DNA of 64,000 nt from JABMPO01 sp964539785 (GCA_964539785.1 CAZIJQ010000002.1:38786-102785), one strand, 5' to 3'. Numbered from the stretch's first letter, positions 1-10,544 are shown. Notes: generated from the sequence alone by a model not told the origin. A program made the numbers and translations.

Positions 1-102
1 AGGTTGTGACAAATTTGCAAAATCACTGTCATATACCCATTCTGCTAGCAACAGATTTGTAGTAAAAAGAGTTACTAAAGAGAGTATTAACGTTTTTTTC
101 AT
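1..102 (-). CDS. Secreted protein, N-terminal fragment cut by window edge
   Basis: An ATG at 100-102 (read on the minus strand) opens a frame with no stop to the window edge, giving 34 residues. They begin MKKTLILSLVTLFTTNLLLA and continue with an acidic stretch. A basic start, hydrophobic core and small residue before the presumed cleavage site make a typical signal peptide. A GGAG ribosome binding site lies just upstream. It is the last visible member of the minus-strand envelope operon, 104 bp after the cargo gene that ends at 207. The mature protein cannot be identified from what is left. Confidence 0.7.
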   Translation of the reverse strand, partial: MKKTLILSLVTLFTTNLLLAEWVYDSDFANLSQP

Positions 103-206
103 TTCCACTCCATCTTTTATTGACTAATTGAAATAGTTATTATCCTCTATAAGATAGAAATAACGAAAATACGGTACAAGGAATAAATCGATATAGTAAA
201 AAATTT

Positions 207-2387
207 TCATCGAATTATTATGAACTTCCGAAAGGCAGAGTCACCTTTTTTAAATACTATATTATTGGTATCAGGGTCAATTATATCTTGAGTTACTTCG
301 AAATGAGCAATATAAATCCCACTCACTACAAGTTGCCGGGAACTGGTAATTGAATTCCACCCTTCGTCACCGCTACCATCAACATGATGGATTGTGTTAA
401 TCAGGTCGCCTCTTTCAGTATAGATCCTGATGTCACAGAATTTTGGAATATCATAAAACATGATTTTGTCCGGATCACCGGTGAATTGCAGGTCCCTGGC
501 TGAAATATGAAATGGATTAGGCACAATTCGGATCTGATCGAATGACTTGCCCGCCTGACGCTTTAAAAAGGCCGGCTGATTGGTCCTCGCATAAAATCGG
601 TTGCTGTGTAAAGGTCCTGTTGGGTTGGTTGCTCCTGTCATGTTGTTAGAACCATCATTATATGCGACAATGTAATAATAATAAGAGAAACCACGGATTG
701 CCGACTTATCTTCATATTGATGAATACTCGATTCGCCATCATATATCAATTGATAAGTAGTATCCGGTTTGCCCACTGCTCGATATATTTTATATCCCGC
801 GAAATCTGGTTCTGTCTCAGATTGACTTTGAGCCCAGGTTAATGTAATTCGATCACCCCCGGAAGCAACATCGAGCCATTGTGGCGGAGACGGTGGCTGA
901 GGGATATTGTAGCCAGATCTGTAATTTCGCAAAGCCCGGCCAAAAGTTTGCAGGATGGAATCGACACCAGTGTATACCCAGCTGTTTTTAAATATGTCTT
1001 TATCTTCGGTTGTGGCGCCACCCGGTAAATTGAATGGACCATTATCAGTCTGATCATCGTATGCCATTTTCCATCTGATGCCGATTTCCTCGCACTTTTC
1101 GCGACTTAAACCGCTTACGGCTTCTGCTTCTACTATTTGAATACTCTCACCGTGAGCCAGGTCAAACGGTCCGTAACAAATCCAGGTGTTAGTTCCACCC
1201 TCATCGCTATGCAATGTCCATGGTGAAACCTGGTGAATTATTGAACTGGTGTTTTCCTCGTAAAAGCGGTTGGTGCCGCCTTTAGCGGATCCACCATAGG
1301 GATTTCCACTGACCATATTATATATGGCACTCCTTACAACCGGATCTTTGATGTTGTTGGGAGGTATATTTGGATAAGTATCACCAGCGTGCCAACCAAT
1401 TGCCGCTGGTTGATCTGGGTCATCAGTGCTATCAGTCGCACTCCTATCAACGTGTAAAACAGCCGTTCCGGCATGTTGTGGAGCAGCGAGACGCCCACTG
1501 CCATCAAGATCAGGTGCTCCAATATTATCATAAGTAGTAACCCGATCGGATTGCCCTGTCCAGGCAAATGCACAGCGAATCCAGTCAACGATTGGATCAT
1601 CTTCGGTTATCGATTCGGTAGCATGGGCAGGATAATCCTCACCCCGGCGCGTTACCCAGGTATATTTTCCCCACGATTGCTGATTATCAAATTTGGGTGC
1701 GCCATCCCGGCTAACGCTGTAACGAACGCCCCAACTGACTCTTACTCCTTTTAATGAATCAGTTAATTCAATATCATCGTCATAATTCACATTACCGGTA
1801 TTTGTAAAAGTGTACTCTTTAATAAAATAATTATCATGATACTGCTGGCTGAAGGCATAAACTCTTCGTGACATAGTAAGGCCCATTGCAGTATTCACAA
1901 CGTTGGATATGATCCGGTCAGGGATTTGATTAACGTCGATTGAGTCGACATCTTTTTTATAGTCTGTAGAATTATCAGCACCGTCTACATAGATGGTGGG
2001 AACAGGAAATTTGGCAATTGATACATGTTCAACAGGGAATAATAAATCACTGACATAACCCGACGAAATATAGATTGCATATTTTCCCCAATGATCATCA
2101 TCAGCGTCGGTAAAATCTTCTGAGGCAATCCAGGCCCGTTCAATAACAGCATTGTCTTGTTCCGGATAATCGGCTGGCCAATCCATGCCGGCATAATAGG
2201 AATCATTCCAGGCCCGCTCGGCGCCATAAGCGGTAAAATGACTGTGCAGGGAACCAACCCGAATTTGCTTCTCGATAGTCCCGGATACTTGCGCACTGAG
2301 GGTTGAAATTATTAGTAGCAGAAAAAATACCAGTTTCCTATAAACCAAAATATAGACACCCGTTTTTGATTTGAATTCCAGTTTCAT
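207..2387 (-). CDS. Secreted FN3-domain protein with Por-type C-terminal sorting domain
   Basis: 726 residues with an N-terminal hydrophobic signal segment (about residues 15-32), a long unassigned extracellular region, an FN3-like domain at about 500-600 and a C-terminal beta-sandwich from about 622. The last part contains IRIVPNPF, an IYTERGDL strand, VSGIYIAHFEVTQD and ends KFIIIR. This layout matches the C-terminal domains that direct proteins through type IX-like secretion in the FCB group (family knowledge). It is paralogous to the 688-residue protein at 8478-10544: both share the motifs TYPEQD-like/QYGEQD near the N-terminus, RIVPNP and the terminal strand. It follows a TonB-dependent receptor by 15 bp, so receptor and cargo are probably co-transcribed. 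The ligand or enzymatic role is unknown. Confidence 0.75.
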   Translation of the reverse strand: MKLEFKSKTGVYILVYRKLVFFLLLIISTLSAQVSGTIEKQIRVGSLHSHFTAYGAERAWNDSYYAGMDWPADYPEQDNAVIERAWIASEDFTDADDDHWGKYAIYISSGYVSDLLFPVEHVSIAKFPVPTIYVDGADNSTDYKKDVDSIDVNQIPDRIISNVVNTAMGLTMSRRVYAFSQQYHDNYFIKEYTFTNTGNVNYDDDIELTDSLKGVRVSWGVRYSVSRDGAPKFDNQQSWGKYTWVTRRGEDYPAHATESITEDDPIVDWIRCAFAWTGQSDRVTTYDNIGAPDLDGSGRLAAPQHAGTAVLHVDRSATDSTDDPDQPAAIGWHAGDTYPNIPPNNIKDPVVRSAIYNMVSGNPYGGSAKGGTNRFYEENTSSIIHQVSPWTLHSDEGGTNTWICYGPFDLAHGESIQIVEAEAVSGLSREKCEEIGIRWKMAYDDQTDNGPFNLPGGATTEDKDIFKNSWVYTGVDSILQTFGRALRNYRSGYNIPQPPSPPQWLDVASGGDRITLTWAQSQSETEPDFAGYKIYRAVGKPDTTYQLIYDGESSIHQYEDKSAIRGFSYYYYIVAYNDGSNNMTGATNPTGPLHSNRFYARTNQPAFLKRQAGKSFDQIRIVPNPFHISARDLQFTGDPDKIMFYDIPKFCDIRIYTERGDLINTIHHVDGSGDEGWNSITSSRQLVVSGIYIAHFEVTQDIIDPDTNNIVFKKGDSAFRKFIIIR

Positions 2388-2402
2388 AATTGGTATTTAA
2401 TG

Positions 2403-5400
2403 TTAAAAATCAATCCGAATTCCAAATCTAATCGCCTGGGGATTTAAAAAAGTCAAAGATGTTATATTAGGCATATCAATATAGGTCTTATCCTCAATTC
2501 GCTTATCGTTTCGGGCAGCAATCTCACTATCATTCTCAGGATTAGGTTCCAGTGGATCGTATGTGATGTCCTCCGATCGATAATCGCCGAATCTATCATT
2601 TCCTTTATCAATCCCATCTTCCCAGGAAAAGCGCAGAGAAGCAAGGTAGTTTTCGCGATCAATATTATCAGCAAATCCTGATTCACTTAAATATTTAAAG
2701 TCGAAAAGATTTGAAATATCCAGATACAGTTGTAATGCGGTATTATTGACAGTTATTGTTTTCGAAAAGCGAAGGTCAACATTATACCAGTCAGCCCATT
2801 GCACATCATCAACAATCCCCGGTATTTTTTTCGGATTGTAGGTTTCAAATCTCCCGGTTCTCCAGTCGGCCAATATATTCACATTGAAATTCGCCAGCGG
2901 ATAGAACCCCATTAATTGTGGACCAAACTGGCGGGGAGCATGGATGTTCAGATTCATTCGAGCATAAGGCCGGGGGTGTCTTCTGGTCTGCTCCGGTTTT
3001 TTGCTCTCATATTCACGTTGAGCCATGATATCGTCGTTATATTCGCGCAAACCAAAATAACCTGAAGTTCGCACGTCATAGGTGTAATTAATAAATCCGC
3101 TGATCCAATCACCATATTGTTTTGATAAAGTAATTTCCACACCGCGGATATCTTCATAATTATTATTAGCCGCCTCTCTATAAGTGACATCTCCCCGATA
3201 TAAAACCCAGCCTGGCTGCTGGGTAACATCTTTATAATAACCGGCTATTCTGAATAAAAGGAGATTAAACAAATTGTGCTCATAACCTAATTCATAAGCA
3301 ACGGTTTTCTCCATTTCCAAATTGGGATCCCCTATATATTTAACATTTCCAGCGCTTTCTCGTTGTATTCTAAAACGATACGTAGAAAATGGTTCAGACC
3401 CAAAATGGCCGTAATTGAAATACAATTTGGAATTTACCGTTATCGGATGAGAAATACCCACCCGGGGACTCAACATTAAATCGGGTTTAGAATCTTCGGA
3501 TGGCGCATCCTCTTCAATTGATTCTCCTAAATCCTGGCTGAAAAAAGGATCATAAGGCACTAAATCATATTTCTCAGTGTTGGCATCGGAATAGTCCAGT
3601 CGAAGACCCAGGTTAGCGATAATTCCCTTGAATTCCAGTTTATCCTGAATATAAGTCCCAATCCGATAAGGAAAAATGCGGTAGACCAGGCTACGGTTCC
3701 AAAAATTATTCGATGGATTAACCGTGGAAGATTTTACGTTGTAATCATTATATATCAACTCAATTCCGGTTTTGATTTGATTTCGATCATTGATTTGGCT
3801 GGTGAAATCGAAACGGAAGGTAGTGGTAGAGTTTACGGTTGAATCGCGACCTAAGTTCATCCAGCCACCTAAATGAATACCTCCTGGACCTGTCGAACCG
3901 TACCCTGATCCTGAATAACCGTAGGGTGCTTCGTCAACAAAATAATCAGGGAATATTTCATTGCTTTTTGTGTATTCCCCAACATCAGGAATACCGTTTC
4001 CTTCTGTACCGGTGGGGTTATTGTTTTTATGATAATCGTCTCCTTCAGGATCCGGATTCAATACGGCATGATATCCATATTCCTGACTACTTGGGATACC
4101 ATCCGACCCTATGTCCTCAAAATCACGATCAGTAGTTTGATAGGTATTATGAAAACTTTTTTTATATTGTAATTTTATTTCATAAAAAGTGCGCGAGGAT
4201 AAAGAATTAATAAACCTGAATCCATAAATTTGGCGATAGATTGAACTGGGACTGTAGGAACCCGGCATATAAGGAACCATCAGGCCTTCCGGACTACTAC
4301 TCGTTAAATCAGCGACTGCATCCTGGGATCGTAAAATATATCCCGTTGGAGTAGTTGTCCAACTGTAAGGTGAGACCGAATGTTCTTCACCATATAACGC
4401 TGAGAAAACCACTTTCATCGAGGGATTAACATCAGCAGTCAGTTTTAATTGAGTATGGTTATCACTATAACTATCGCGCGCGAGCGGAAACACAAACATT
4501 TCCTGTTCATTAAAATGCGATAAATAAAATCTTAAATTTCCTAAGTTTTCACTTATATACGGAACAGGTCCGCCAAATCCGACATCGATAACATAATCCG
4601 GTTTTTTAATATCACCCTGACGACGGCGATACCATTCGAATAGCCGTTTAACTTCCTCAGGTGTCAAATCATTACTTGGATCTTCATCCTGTGATATAGT
4701 CTGCTGAGAAACAGCATTCCACCCATCAAAATTTGGGTATTGTTGCTGTGTATGCGTATCCCAGGCTCCGTTTTTAGTACCTGTCCACATCACATCGGGA
4801 TCGTAATAGGGACGGTTGAAGTAAGAATACCGGTCGTAAACTGAGAGTCCGAAATGTTTTTCCGCCGGTGGGCTATACTGAAAAGCAATTGATCCGCTAT
4901 ACTTGTGCGAACTTCCTTCTTTCGTGGTTACATTTACAATTCCCGATCGAGCTTGCCCATATTCGGCAGCAAAACCTCCGGTCTGAATCTGAATTTCTTC
5001 CAACGCACTCAGGCTGACGGCAGAATAAGGATAATTAGAGCGTTCATCATTTTGGGATAAACCATCAACCATAAAAACGGTTTGATTGGCGCCACCACCA
5101 CGAATGATGATCCCCTGTAGCCCCGTTTCGATACCGGCTTGAAGTGTTAATACGTCGTTTACATTTTGAACTGGCAGATTTTCTATCATTTCGGATTCGA
5201 TGTTTAGCTGGCTAGCAGAAACATCGGGTACTACCAGTGGTCGCCTCGCTGTCACAACGACTTCACTCAACTCCAAAGTTTCCGGACTCATAGTCAGGTC
5301 AAGTTGTGTGGTTTGATCAATCACTACCTGTAAATCATTTACAACCAAATCAGCATAACCCAACATGCTAACTCGGACTGAATAGTACCCTGGAGGAATG

Positions 5401-5597
5401 TTCAACATCACAAAATATCCTGACATATCTGAAGCAGCACCGATGTAGGTTCCTTCTACCATGACATTAACTCCGATGAGACTTTCCCCGGTTTCAGCAT
5501 CGGTTATAGTACCGCTTATCTTTCCTACAACTCCTCCGGACAAAACTGCAGTAAATGCAAAAAATATTAAAAATGTCTGAAATAGATGTTTTATCAT
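2403..5597 (-). CDS. TonB-dependent receptor with carboxypeptidase regulatory-like domain
   Basis: 1064 residues: signal peptide (1-22), carboxypeptidase-regulatory-like beta domain (about 25-112, starting GKISGTITDAETGESLIGVNV), plug domain (about 118-230, with LPVQNVNDVLTLQAG, an RGGGANQTVFMVDG segment and GIVNVTTKEG) and a long outer-membrane beta-barrel ending in an aromatic-poor strand IRFGIRIDF. Such receptors import large or scarce ligands across the outer membrane using TonB energy; SusC-like members pair with surface proteins. No SusD is present. Instead the gene is followed by an FN3/Por-sorted protein. The receptor at 10572-13748 is a paralogue with the same domain order, so the pair of receptor and cargo appears twice in this operon. 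The ligand cannot be inferred. Confidence 0.88.
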   Translation of the reverse strand: MIKHLFQTFLIFFAFTAVLSGGVVGKISGTITDAETGESLIGVNVMVEGTYIGAASDMSGYFVMLNIPPGYYSVRVSMLGYADLVVNDLQVVIDQTTQLDLTMSPETLELSEVVVTARRPLVVPDVSASQLNIESEMIENLPVQNVNDVLTLQAGIETGLQGIIIRGGGANQTVFMVDGLSQNDERSNYPYSAVSLSALEEIQIQTGGFAAEYGQARSGIVNVTTKEGSSHKYSGSIAFQYSPPAEKHFGLSVYDRYSYFNRPYYDPDVMWTGTKNGAWDTHTQQQYPNFDGWNAVSQQTISQDEDPSNDLTPEEVKRLFEWYRRRQGDIKKPDYVIDVGFGGPVPYISENLGNLRFYLSHFNEQEMFVFPLARDSYSDNHTQLKLTADVNPSMKVVFSALYGEEHSVSPYSWTTTPTGYILRSQDAVADLTSSSPEGLMVPYMPGSYSPSSIYRQIYGFRFINSLSSRTFYEIKLQYKKSFHNTYQTTDRDFEDIGSDGIPSSQEYGYHAVLNPDPEGDDYHKNNNPTGTEGNGIPDVGEYTKSNEIFPDYFVDEAPYGYSGSGYGSTGPGGIHLGGWMNLGRDSTVNSTTTFRFDFTSQINDRNQIKTGIELIYNDYNVKSSTVNPSNNFWNRSLVYRIFPYRIGTYIQDKLEFKGIIANLGLRLDYSDANTEKYDLVPYDPFFSQDLGESIEEDAPSEDSKPDLMLSPRVGISHPITVNSKLYFNYGHFGSEPFSTYRFRIQRESAGNVKYIGDPNLEMEKTVAYELGYEHNLFNLLLFRIAGYYKDVTQQPGWVLYRGDVTYREAANNNYEDIRGVEITLSKQYGDWISGFINYTYDVRTSGYFGLREYNDDIMAQREYESKKPEQTRRHPRPYARMNLNIHAPRQFGPQLMGFYPLANFNVNILADWRTGRFETYNPKKIPGIVDDVQWADWYNVDLRFSKTITVNNTALQLYLDISNLFDFKYLSESGFADNIDRENYLASLRFSWEDGIDKGNDRFGDYRSEDITYDPLEPNPENDSEIAARNDKRIEDKTYIDMPNITSLTFLNPQAIRFGIRIDF

Positions 5598-5620
5598 TAT
5601 CGGACTTTTATAAAATATTT

Positions 5621-6889
5621 CTAAAAGCTGCGTCCATAATAAGGTGCTCCCTGTCTTACCATATCAACGCGGAATACACGTTTTTTCGATAGTTCCTCTG
5701 CTGTAGGTTCCTCAGAAGTATAAATGGAACGAGTGTTCAGATAAAGATAACTGCCATTCCCCCAGGTAATTCTATCAGCTGGAGCTTCAAGAACTTCTGC
5801 ATATTTGGGATTGATCGGTTGATCGGTATATGGTGGAGCTATCTCGTACAGGGCATAGTCAGACGATGGACCAATATACATGTATCCATCCAGGGAGAAA
5901 GTGAAATCATTGATCGTTGGTCCTGTTGAGCCCATAATGGCTTGCCAATTGATTACTAACTCTGGTGGGGCGAGAGAATCTGCTGAGACGATCTGACTGC
6001 GCCAAATTCCTTCCTGGACAACCGTGGTATCATCACCGATATATTCACCAACAATATAAACATGATCATCGAACACTCTGATTACGTTTACATGCACATC
6101 CACAGGATAGATTGCAACAGATGAAAATTCTGATTCTCCGGCTACAACGTTAATACGGTATAATTCATTTTTCCTACCCCCCGTATACAAATTTCCATGT
6201 TGGTCAAAGTCTAGAGAATAGGCACGAGTATTATTTGGCAGGGTTAAAAAGTCTTCGGCCTCGCCACCTCCGGCTGGTATACTTGACAATTTCTTGTTTC
6301 TACGAGCAATATATATTTTCCCTTCCGGACCTACTCGCATCGCATCTGCTTTTATAAACCCACCATGATCTCCGTACACAAGCGAGTCTGCTTCCCCGTT
6401 TGGAAATATTCTTAAAATCTCACGTCCACCGGATTCGGAAATATACAAATTTTCCTCGGCGTCCATTGCCGTCCCATACAAACTCGCGAAATTATCCCCC
6501 GCCCACACGACAACTGGAGGATATAATTCATAGTTATCAATTTCTGCAAATTCATATGCTCCTATCACAGCTACCTGAATTTTCACACTATCAGCAATAA
6601 TGTTAGGGGTCTGCACGATCAGTTCCGTCTCAGTGCTAGATAATAACGTCCCGCTATTGCCATTAAAATAGACTAGGTTATAGTCATTCCTGGTGTGAAA
6701 ATTTTGTCCAGTTATAGTAACAACCCCAATACCGGCAAAGACCCTGTCCGGTGGATCAATATTCGTGATCACAGGGTTCGGTAATACTTCCGGATTCGGA
6801 TCATAAATACTGTCAGGATAGTCTGGATCCTGGCAGGCAAAACCGGCGAATAATATAAGTGTTGTGAGAGTTGTCCCAAATATCTTCAT
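5621..6889 (-). CDS. IPT/TIG domain plus NHL-like beta-propeller protein, probably surface lipoprotein
   Basis: 422 residues. The N-terminus is a hydrophobic leader ending near Cys19 (LFAGFAC), an imperfect lipobox. Residues about 38-118 form an IPT/TIG immunoglobulin-like domain (PVITNIDPPDRVFAGIGVVTITGQNF). The remainder has repeated blades typical of NHL/SMP-30-type propellers, for example GTAMDAEENLYISE, MRVGPEGKIYIAR and SLDFDQHGNLYTGG. TIG plus NHL combinations in Bacteroidota relatives usually sit beside TonB receptors and bind surface glycans (family knowledge); a role as the receptor's surface partner is inferred. It lies between the PorV-like gene and the second receptor with gaps of about 16 and 23 bp, so it belongs to the same transcription unit. 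Confidence 0.78.
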   Translation of the reverse strand: MKIFGTTLTTLILFAGFACQDPDYPDSIYDPNPEVLPNPVITNIDPPDRVFAGIGVVTITGQNFHTRNDYNLVYFNGNSGTLLSSTETELIVQTPNIIADSVKIQVAVIGAYEFAEIDNYELYPPVVVWAGDNFASLYGTAMDAEENLYISESGGREILRIFPNGEADSLVYGDHGGFIKADAMRVGPEGKIYIARRNKKLSSIPAGGGEAEDFLTLPNNTRAYSLDFDQHGNLYTGGRKNELYRINVVAGESEFSSVAIYPVDVHVNVIRVFDDHVYIVGEYIGDDTTVVQEGIWRSQIVSADSLAPPELVINWQAIMGSTGPTINDFTFSLDGYMYIGPSSDYALYEIAPPYTDQPINPKYAEVLEAPADRITWGNGSYLYLNTRSIYTSEEPTAEELSKKRVFRVDMVRQGAPYYGRSF

Positions 6890-6905
6890 AATGTTTCCCT
6901 ATTTA

Positions 6906-7913
6906 TTATAAGATGATTTGTATGGAAATCTTTTGCACCACATCAAATCTGCCAAATGGAATGGCCGCATAATCAACACTCAAAATTGATTTCATCAATC
7001 CGATCCCATAAGTAATTCCCGGTTCATCGTAGTTGTATAAATAGCCAGCGCGGAGATATAGAAGACTGATGGGATTGTATTCCATGCCAATATTTAATCT
7101 TTCCGGTGCGGAGCGCAGGTGCAATGCATCAACCGATATAATAAATTTAGAGTCTCTATTTAACGGAGATTTCAATATACTGAGTAAAGCAAACTGAGAG
7201 ACATCAATGGACATCCCCAGGGTGAATGTCAGGGGAGGTTGAAAGCCCTCAGATTGGTACTTAATCTCCCCTGAAAAATTTCTTACTGACATTCCAAATG
7301 CGAAATTTTTCCAACCAGTCTCATAAATTGTACCAAAATCATATACTACCGTGGATAAGTAGTTCTTCACCGTAGTTAGGGTGGTATCTGTGACTGGGAC
7401 AACACTTTTTCCTAAGTACTGGTAAGCAGATTTAATATGGCCACCCACCGAAAACTTGTCTGATAATGCTTTTGCATATCCAAATCCGAAACAAAGGGCA
7501 GACGGATTCATAATCTCTGTATCGATATACCCTTGATCATTCGGCCATACCATTGTGCCTTCCACTTCTCCGTAATCAACTGATTGCAGACTGAAAGCAA
7601 ACACGCCGTAATAACCATCTCTAGGAGCTAAGGAAACACTTGCAGTTACGTGGGTTATATCTGCAAACCAGGTATTTTGACTAAAGCTGGCTTCAGCCAT
7701 TGCATTTGAACGAGCCATCGTTGCAGGATTAAAAAATAATGCTGTAGATTTTCCTTTTATTGTCGTCATGGCTTCTGCCATCCCTGCCGCTCGGGCATCC
7801 GAGGTAACGCTCAAAAACTGCAATCCAGTCTGAGCCAATTTAATATCTTCAGCTCCAAGAAAATGTAGTGCGAAAATCAACGATGCTGATAAAATCCTGA
7901 ATGTACTTTTCAT
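6906..7913 (-). CDS. PorV/PorQ-family outer-membrane protein
   Basis: 335 residues with a signal peptide (1-21) followed by the family's typical opening: AQTGLQFLSVTSDARAAGMAEA, then an ALFFNPA segment, which corresponds to the conserved Asn-Pro-Ala of PorV/PorQ and FadL-like barrels. The rest alternates short amphipathic strands and ends in IQIIL, as expected of an outer-membrane barrel. In type IX secretion PorV is the shuttle that carries cargo to the attachment machinery. Its position inside an operon with two proteins bearing Por-type C-terminal domains fits a dedicated secretion or attachment role, though whether this copy is a true PorV or a related barrel cannot be decided from sequence alone. 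Confidence 0.8.
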   Translation of the reverse strand: MKSTFRILSASLIFALHFLGAEDIKLAQTGLQFLSVTSDARAAGMAEAMTTIKGKSTALFFNPATMARSNAMAEASFSQNTWFADITHVTASVSLAPRDGYYGVFAFSLQSVDYGEVEGTMVWPNDQGYIDTEIMNPSALCFGFGYAKALSDKFSVGGHIKSAYQYLGKSVVPVTDTTLTTVKNYLSTVVYDFGTIYETGWKNFAFGMSVRNFSGEIKYQSEGFQPPLTFTLGMSIDVSQFALLSILKSPLNRDSKFIISVDALHLRSAPERLNIGMEYNPISLLYLRAGYLYNYDEPGITYGIGLMKSILSVDYAAIPFGRFDVVQKISIQIIL

Positions 7914-7917
7914 AGGT

Positions 7918-8463
7918 CTATTCCTCGTTCAAAACGACTATTTTGAAAGCGGCCGGATCTTCCATGGTAAATCGAACTAAATAGGAAGCGTTTCCAAATG
8001 AAAATTCATCCCGACCAAATTCATGTGGGTCGCGATTGATGACATATTCACATTCGGCAATTAATTCCAAAGACATTATATCGGTGTTTGGCTCAATTAT
8101 ATTTCCGGTTACATCTACCAACATCATTTTCAGCTTCTTATTGTAGTAGAAAATTGTAGTTATTGAAGTTGTCGATGTGAAAACGGTATATACTGTATCT
8201 TCAGGAACCGAAACCTTCCATAAGGAATCTTTATTTACGGTAAATACGGATCCCCAACTCACCAGAGAATCGATTTGTTCACTAATGGTCTCGATTGTGT
8301 CCGGAATGACTTTTGCAGTTATCGGAATAAAAAGAGAATCAACTTCAAATACGCCGCAAGCTGCTCTATCTATTGTGGTGATGTCATAGTTTTCATCTTC
8401 ATAATTTTCACATCCCACCAGCAGCAGAATTGACAGGACAAAAACAGTGATTGAATGTTTCAT
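7918..8463 (-). CDS. Hypothetical lipoprotein
   Basis: 181 residues. The leader MKHSITVFVLSILLLVGC has a canonical lipobox LVGC with Cys18 as the predicted lipidated residue, followed by an acidic tether. The body is rich in beta-prone segments and has no motif I recognise. It is 4 bp from the PorV-like gene and about 14 bp from the upstream cargo gene, so it is tightly embedded in the envelope operon. A structural or assembly role at the outer membrane is plausible but not shown. Confidence 0.7.
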   Translation of the reverse strand: MKHSITVFVLSILLLVGCENYEDENYDITTIDRAACGVFEVDSLFIPITAKVIPDTIETISEQIDSLVSWGSVFTVNKDSLWKVSVPEDTVYTVFTSTTSITTIFYYNKKLKMMLVDVTGNIIEPNTDIMSLELIAECEYVINRDPHEFGRDEFSFGNASYLVRFTMEDPAAFKIVVLNEE

Positions 8464-8477
8464 ATTGTATTCCTTTG

Positions 8478-10544
8478 CTACCTGATGATAATAAACTTTT
8501 TAATAGCCGTATCACCTTTATACACGCGTCGAAGTGTCACCTCATCCTCATAATCCTGTGTGACCTCAAAATGAGCAATGTAAAGACCGCTGACAATGAC
8601 CTGTTTCGATGAAGTGAGTGATCTCCATTCTTCGTCCCCACTACCATCCGAATGATCAATTGTTTCAACAAGATCACCTCTTTCGGTATAAATGCGGATA
8701 ATACAAAACGGAGGCAGATTGTAGAACATAAGACGATCCGCTCCAGCACCAGATCCGAATTGCAAAGGTTGACCCATAAAGTTTCGTGCTTTGACATTAT
8801 ATGGATTCGGCACAATGCGGATGCGATCTAATACTGCTTCAGGAGGCCGGCGTAAATATGCTGCTTTATTGGTTCTGGTATAGAAAAGACTGCTCTCTAA
8901 TGGGACACCATTATTTGTCGATCCATTATCAATTGTGGTGACATAATAAAAATAATCAAATCCACGGGTGGGCGTCCGGTCTTCATAGTAAGTTTCTCCT
9001 GGACCTAATTCTGCTATTAAAGTATAAGTTGTATCATACACCATACTAGCGCGGTACAGGCGATAACCTGCAAATGTGTCCCATGATTCAGCTGAATTAG
9101 ACCATTCACAAATAATTCGATCGCCACCGGAATTAACCGTGAAATTATCTGGGGGCGGGGGTTCATGCGCAATATCGAAAGAATTATTGTAGGTATCCAG
9201 GGCTCTTTGAAATGCGAGGAAAAGTGAATCTTTTCCGGAGAAGACATGGGCGTCTTTTTCAGCATTACTGATAACTCCGCTTAACCAGTCTGCTCCAATG
9301 GAAAACTGTTTATCGCGCGCGAGACCGGCGACAGCTTCAACCGTCACGATAACAATACTATCACCCGATGCAATCGTATAAGGACCATACCCTCTGCCAA
9401 TAGAATAGCCACCGCCCGTTGGTCCAAAGTCATTAGCTGCACCTGAACCGACTTCTTCGGCATGACTCAGGGCAGGATGACCGGAGGTCATGAGAGCGTA
9501 CTCGACCGACATTTTGGCGGTATTATTATGGTCATTCCCAGAATTATAAGGGCCGTCCGAATCGGGAAAAGGAGTTGAGGTTGGCTGATTAGGATCGTTG
9601 TTTTTATCCGTACCTGAAAGATCAGCATGAATTGTCATAACACCCGTAAACTGAGACGCCCCAAGTCTTCCGTCTGCGGCGATATCTCCACCTCCTATAT
9701 TAGGAGCACCAAGATTTTCTCCTGCGACTCCAGCCCAACCGGAATGGATCCCATGCCAGGCATAACTGGCACGATATGGATTATCCGCAACAGTAGGACC
9801 ATAATTCCCATTTTCACCGATGACCTCATTCATGGTGTTGCGACCCCAGGTTGCGTTTTGAGGCATCCAGTTATAGCCGTAGGAACACGCTTCTTTAGTC
9901 ATGGCATAGCGTTCCTGCCAGAAAAAATGGACATCTTCCAGTGTATTGGTGTGCCTGTCACCGGCAAGGTTATAAATGCCGGTATTCTTAAATGAGTATA
10001 CATAGATGTAATAATTATCATGCTTCGGATGGCTGTAGATATAGATCTTCCTGGTCATAGTAATTCCCAGGCTGGTATTACAGACGTTCACGAGTAAGCG
10101 ATCGGAAGGAATATTTTCGTTAACTTCATCGACCAAATCTTCATAGATAAGATCGGAGGCTGGACTACCATCAACAAATACCTGGGGATGTTCATAGCGC
10201 GCAATCAACTTAAATGTGGTAGGCATAAACTCTGCTAATTCATTCAAGACACGGGGACCCGCATGTACGACCCGGCTGGGGAAATTCTGTCCGGTACCGG
10301 GATCGGTGTAATTAGCTGCACCAATCCAGAGCGCTTTAGCCGCTTTTACGTCCTGCTCGCCATATTGCGCCGGCCATTGTAACCCATCCTGCTGATCGGG
10401 GATCAGGTGCCGTCTACCGACCTCAATCTCACACCCCCCGCTGGAAAACCAGTCATGCAATTGACCTACCGATACCCATTTGGTTTCATCCGCCATCAAT
10501 AAACCAACTGATAATAAACCGGCAATAATAGTCTTTTTATTCAT
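8478..10544 (-). CDS. Secreted FN3-domain protein with Por-type C-terminal sorting domain (paralogue)
   Basis: 688 residues with a short signal peptide (MNKKTIIAGLLSVGLLMA), an unassigned extracellular region, an FN3-like domain at about 468-560 (GGDRIICEWSNSAESWDTF) and a C-terminal sorting-type domain starting IRIVPNPYNVKARNF and ending KKFIIIR. It shares architecture and many motifs with the 726-residue protein at 207-2387, including TMTRKIYIYS/TMSRRVYAFS and the IYTERGDLV strand. It lies 28 bp downstream of its own TonB-dependent receptor. The repeated receptor-cargo order suggests an in-operon duplication, followed by divergence of the middle region. Confidence 0.75.
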   Translation of the reverse strand: MNKKTIIAGLLSVGLLMADETKWVSVGQLHDWFSSGGCEIEVGRRHLIPDQQDGLQWPAQYGEQDVKAAKALWIGAANYTDPGTGQNFPSRVVHAGPRVLNELAEFMPTTFKLIARYEHPQVFVDGSPASDLIYEDLVDEVNENIPSDRLLVNVCNTSLGITMTRKIYIYSHPKHDNYYIYVYSFKNTGIYNLAGDRHTNTLEDVHFFWQERYAMTKEACSYGYNWMPQNATWGRNTMNEVIGENGNYGPTVADNPYRASYAWHGIHSGWAGVAGENLGAPNIGGGDIAADGRLGASQFTGVMTIHADLSGTDKNNDPNQPTSTPFPDSDGPYNSGNDHNNTAKMSVEYALMTSGHPALSHAEEVGSGAANDFGPTGGGYSIGRGYGPYTIASGDSIVIVTVEAVAGLARDKQFSIGADWLSGVISNAEKDAHVFSGKDSLFLAFQRALDTYNNSFDIAHEPPPPDNFTVNSGGDRIICEWSNSAESWDTFAGYRLYRASMVYDTTYTLIAELGPGETYYEDRTPTRGFDYFYYVTTIDNGSTNNGVPLESSLFYTRTNKAAYLRRPPEAVLDRIRIVPNPYNVKARNFMGQPLQFGSGAGADRLMFYNLPPFCIIRIYTERGDLVETIDHSDGSGDEEWRSLTSSKQVIVSGLYIAHFEVTQDYEDEVTLRRVYKGDTAIKKFIIIR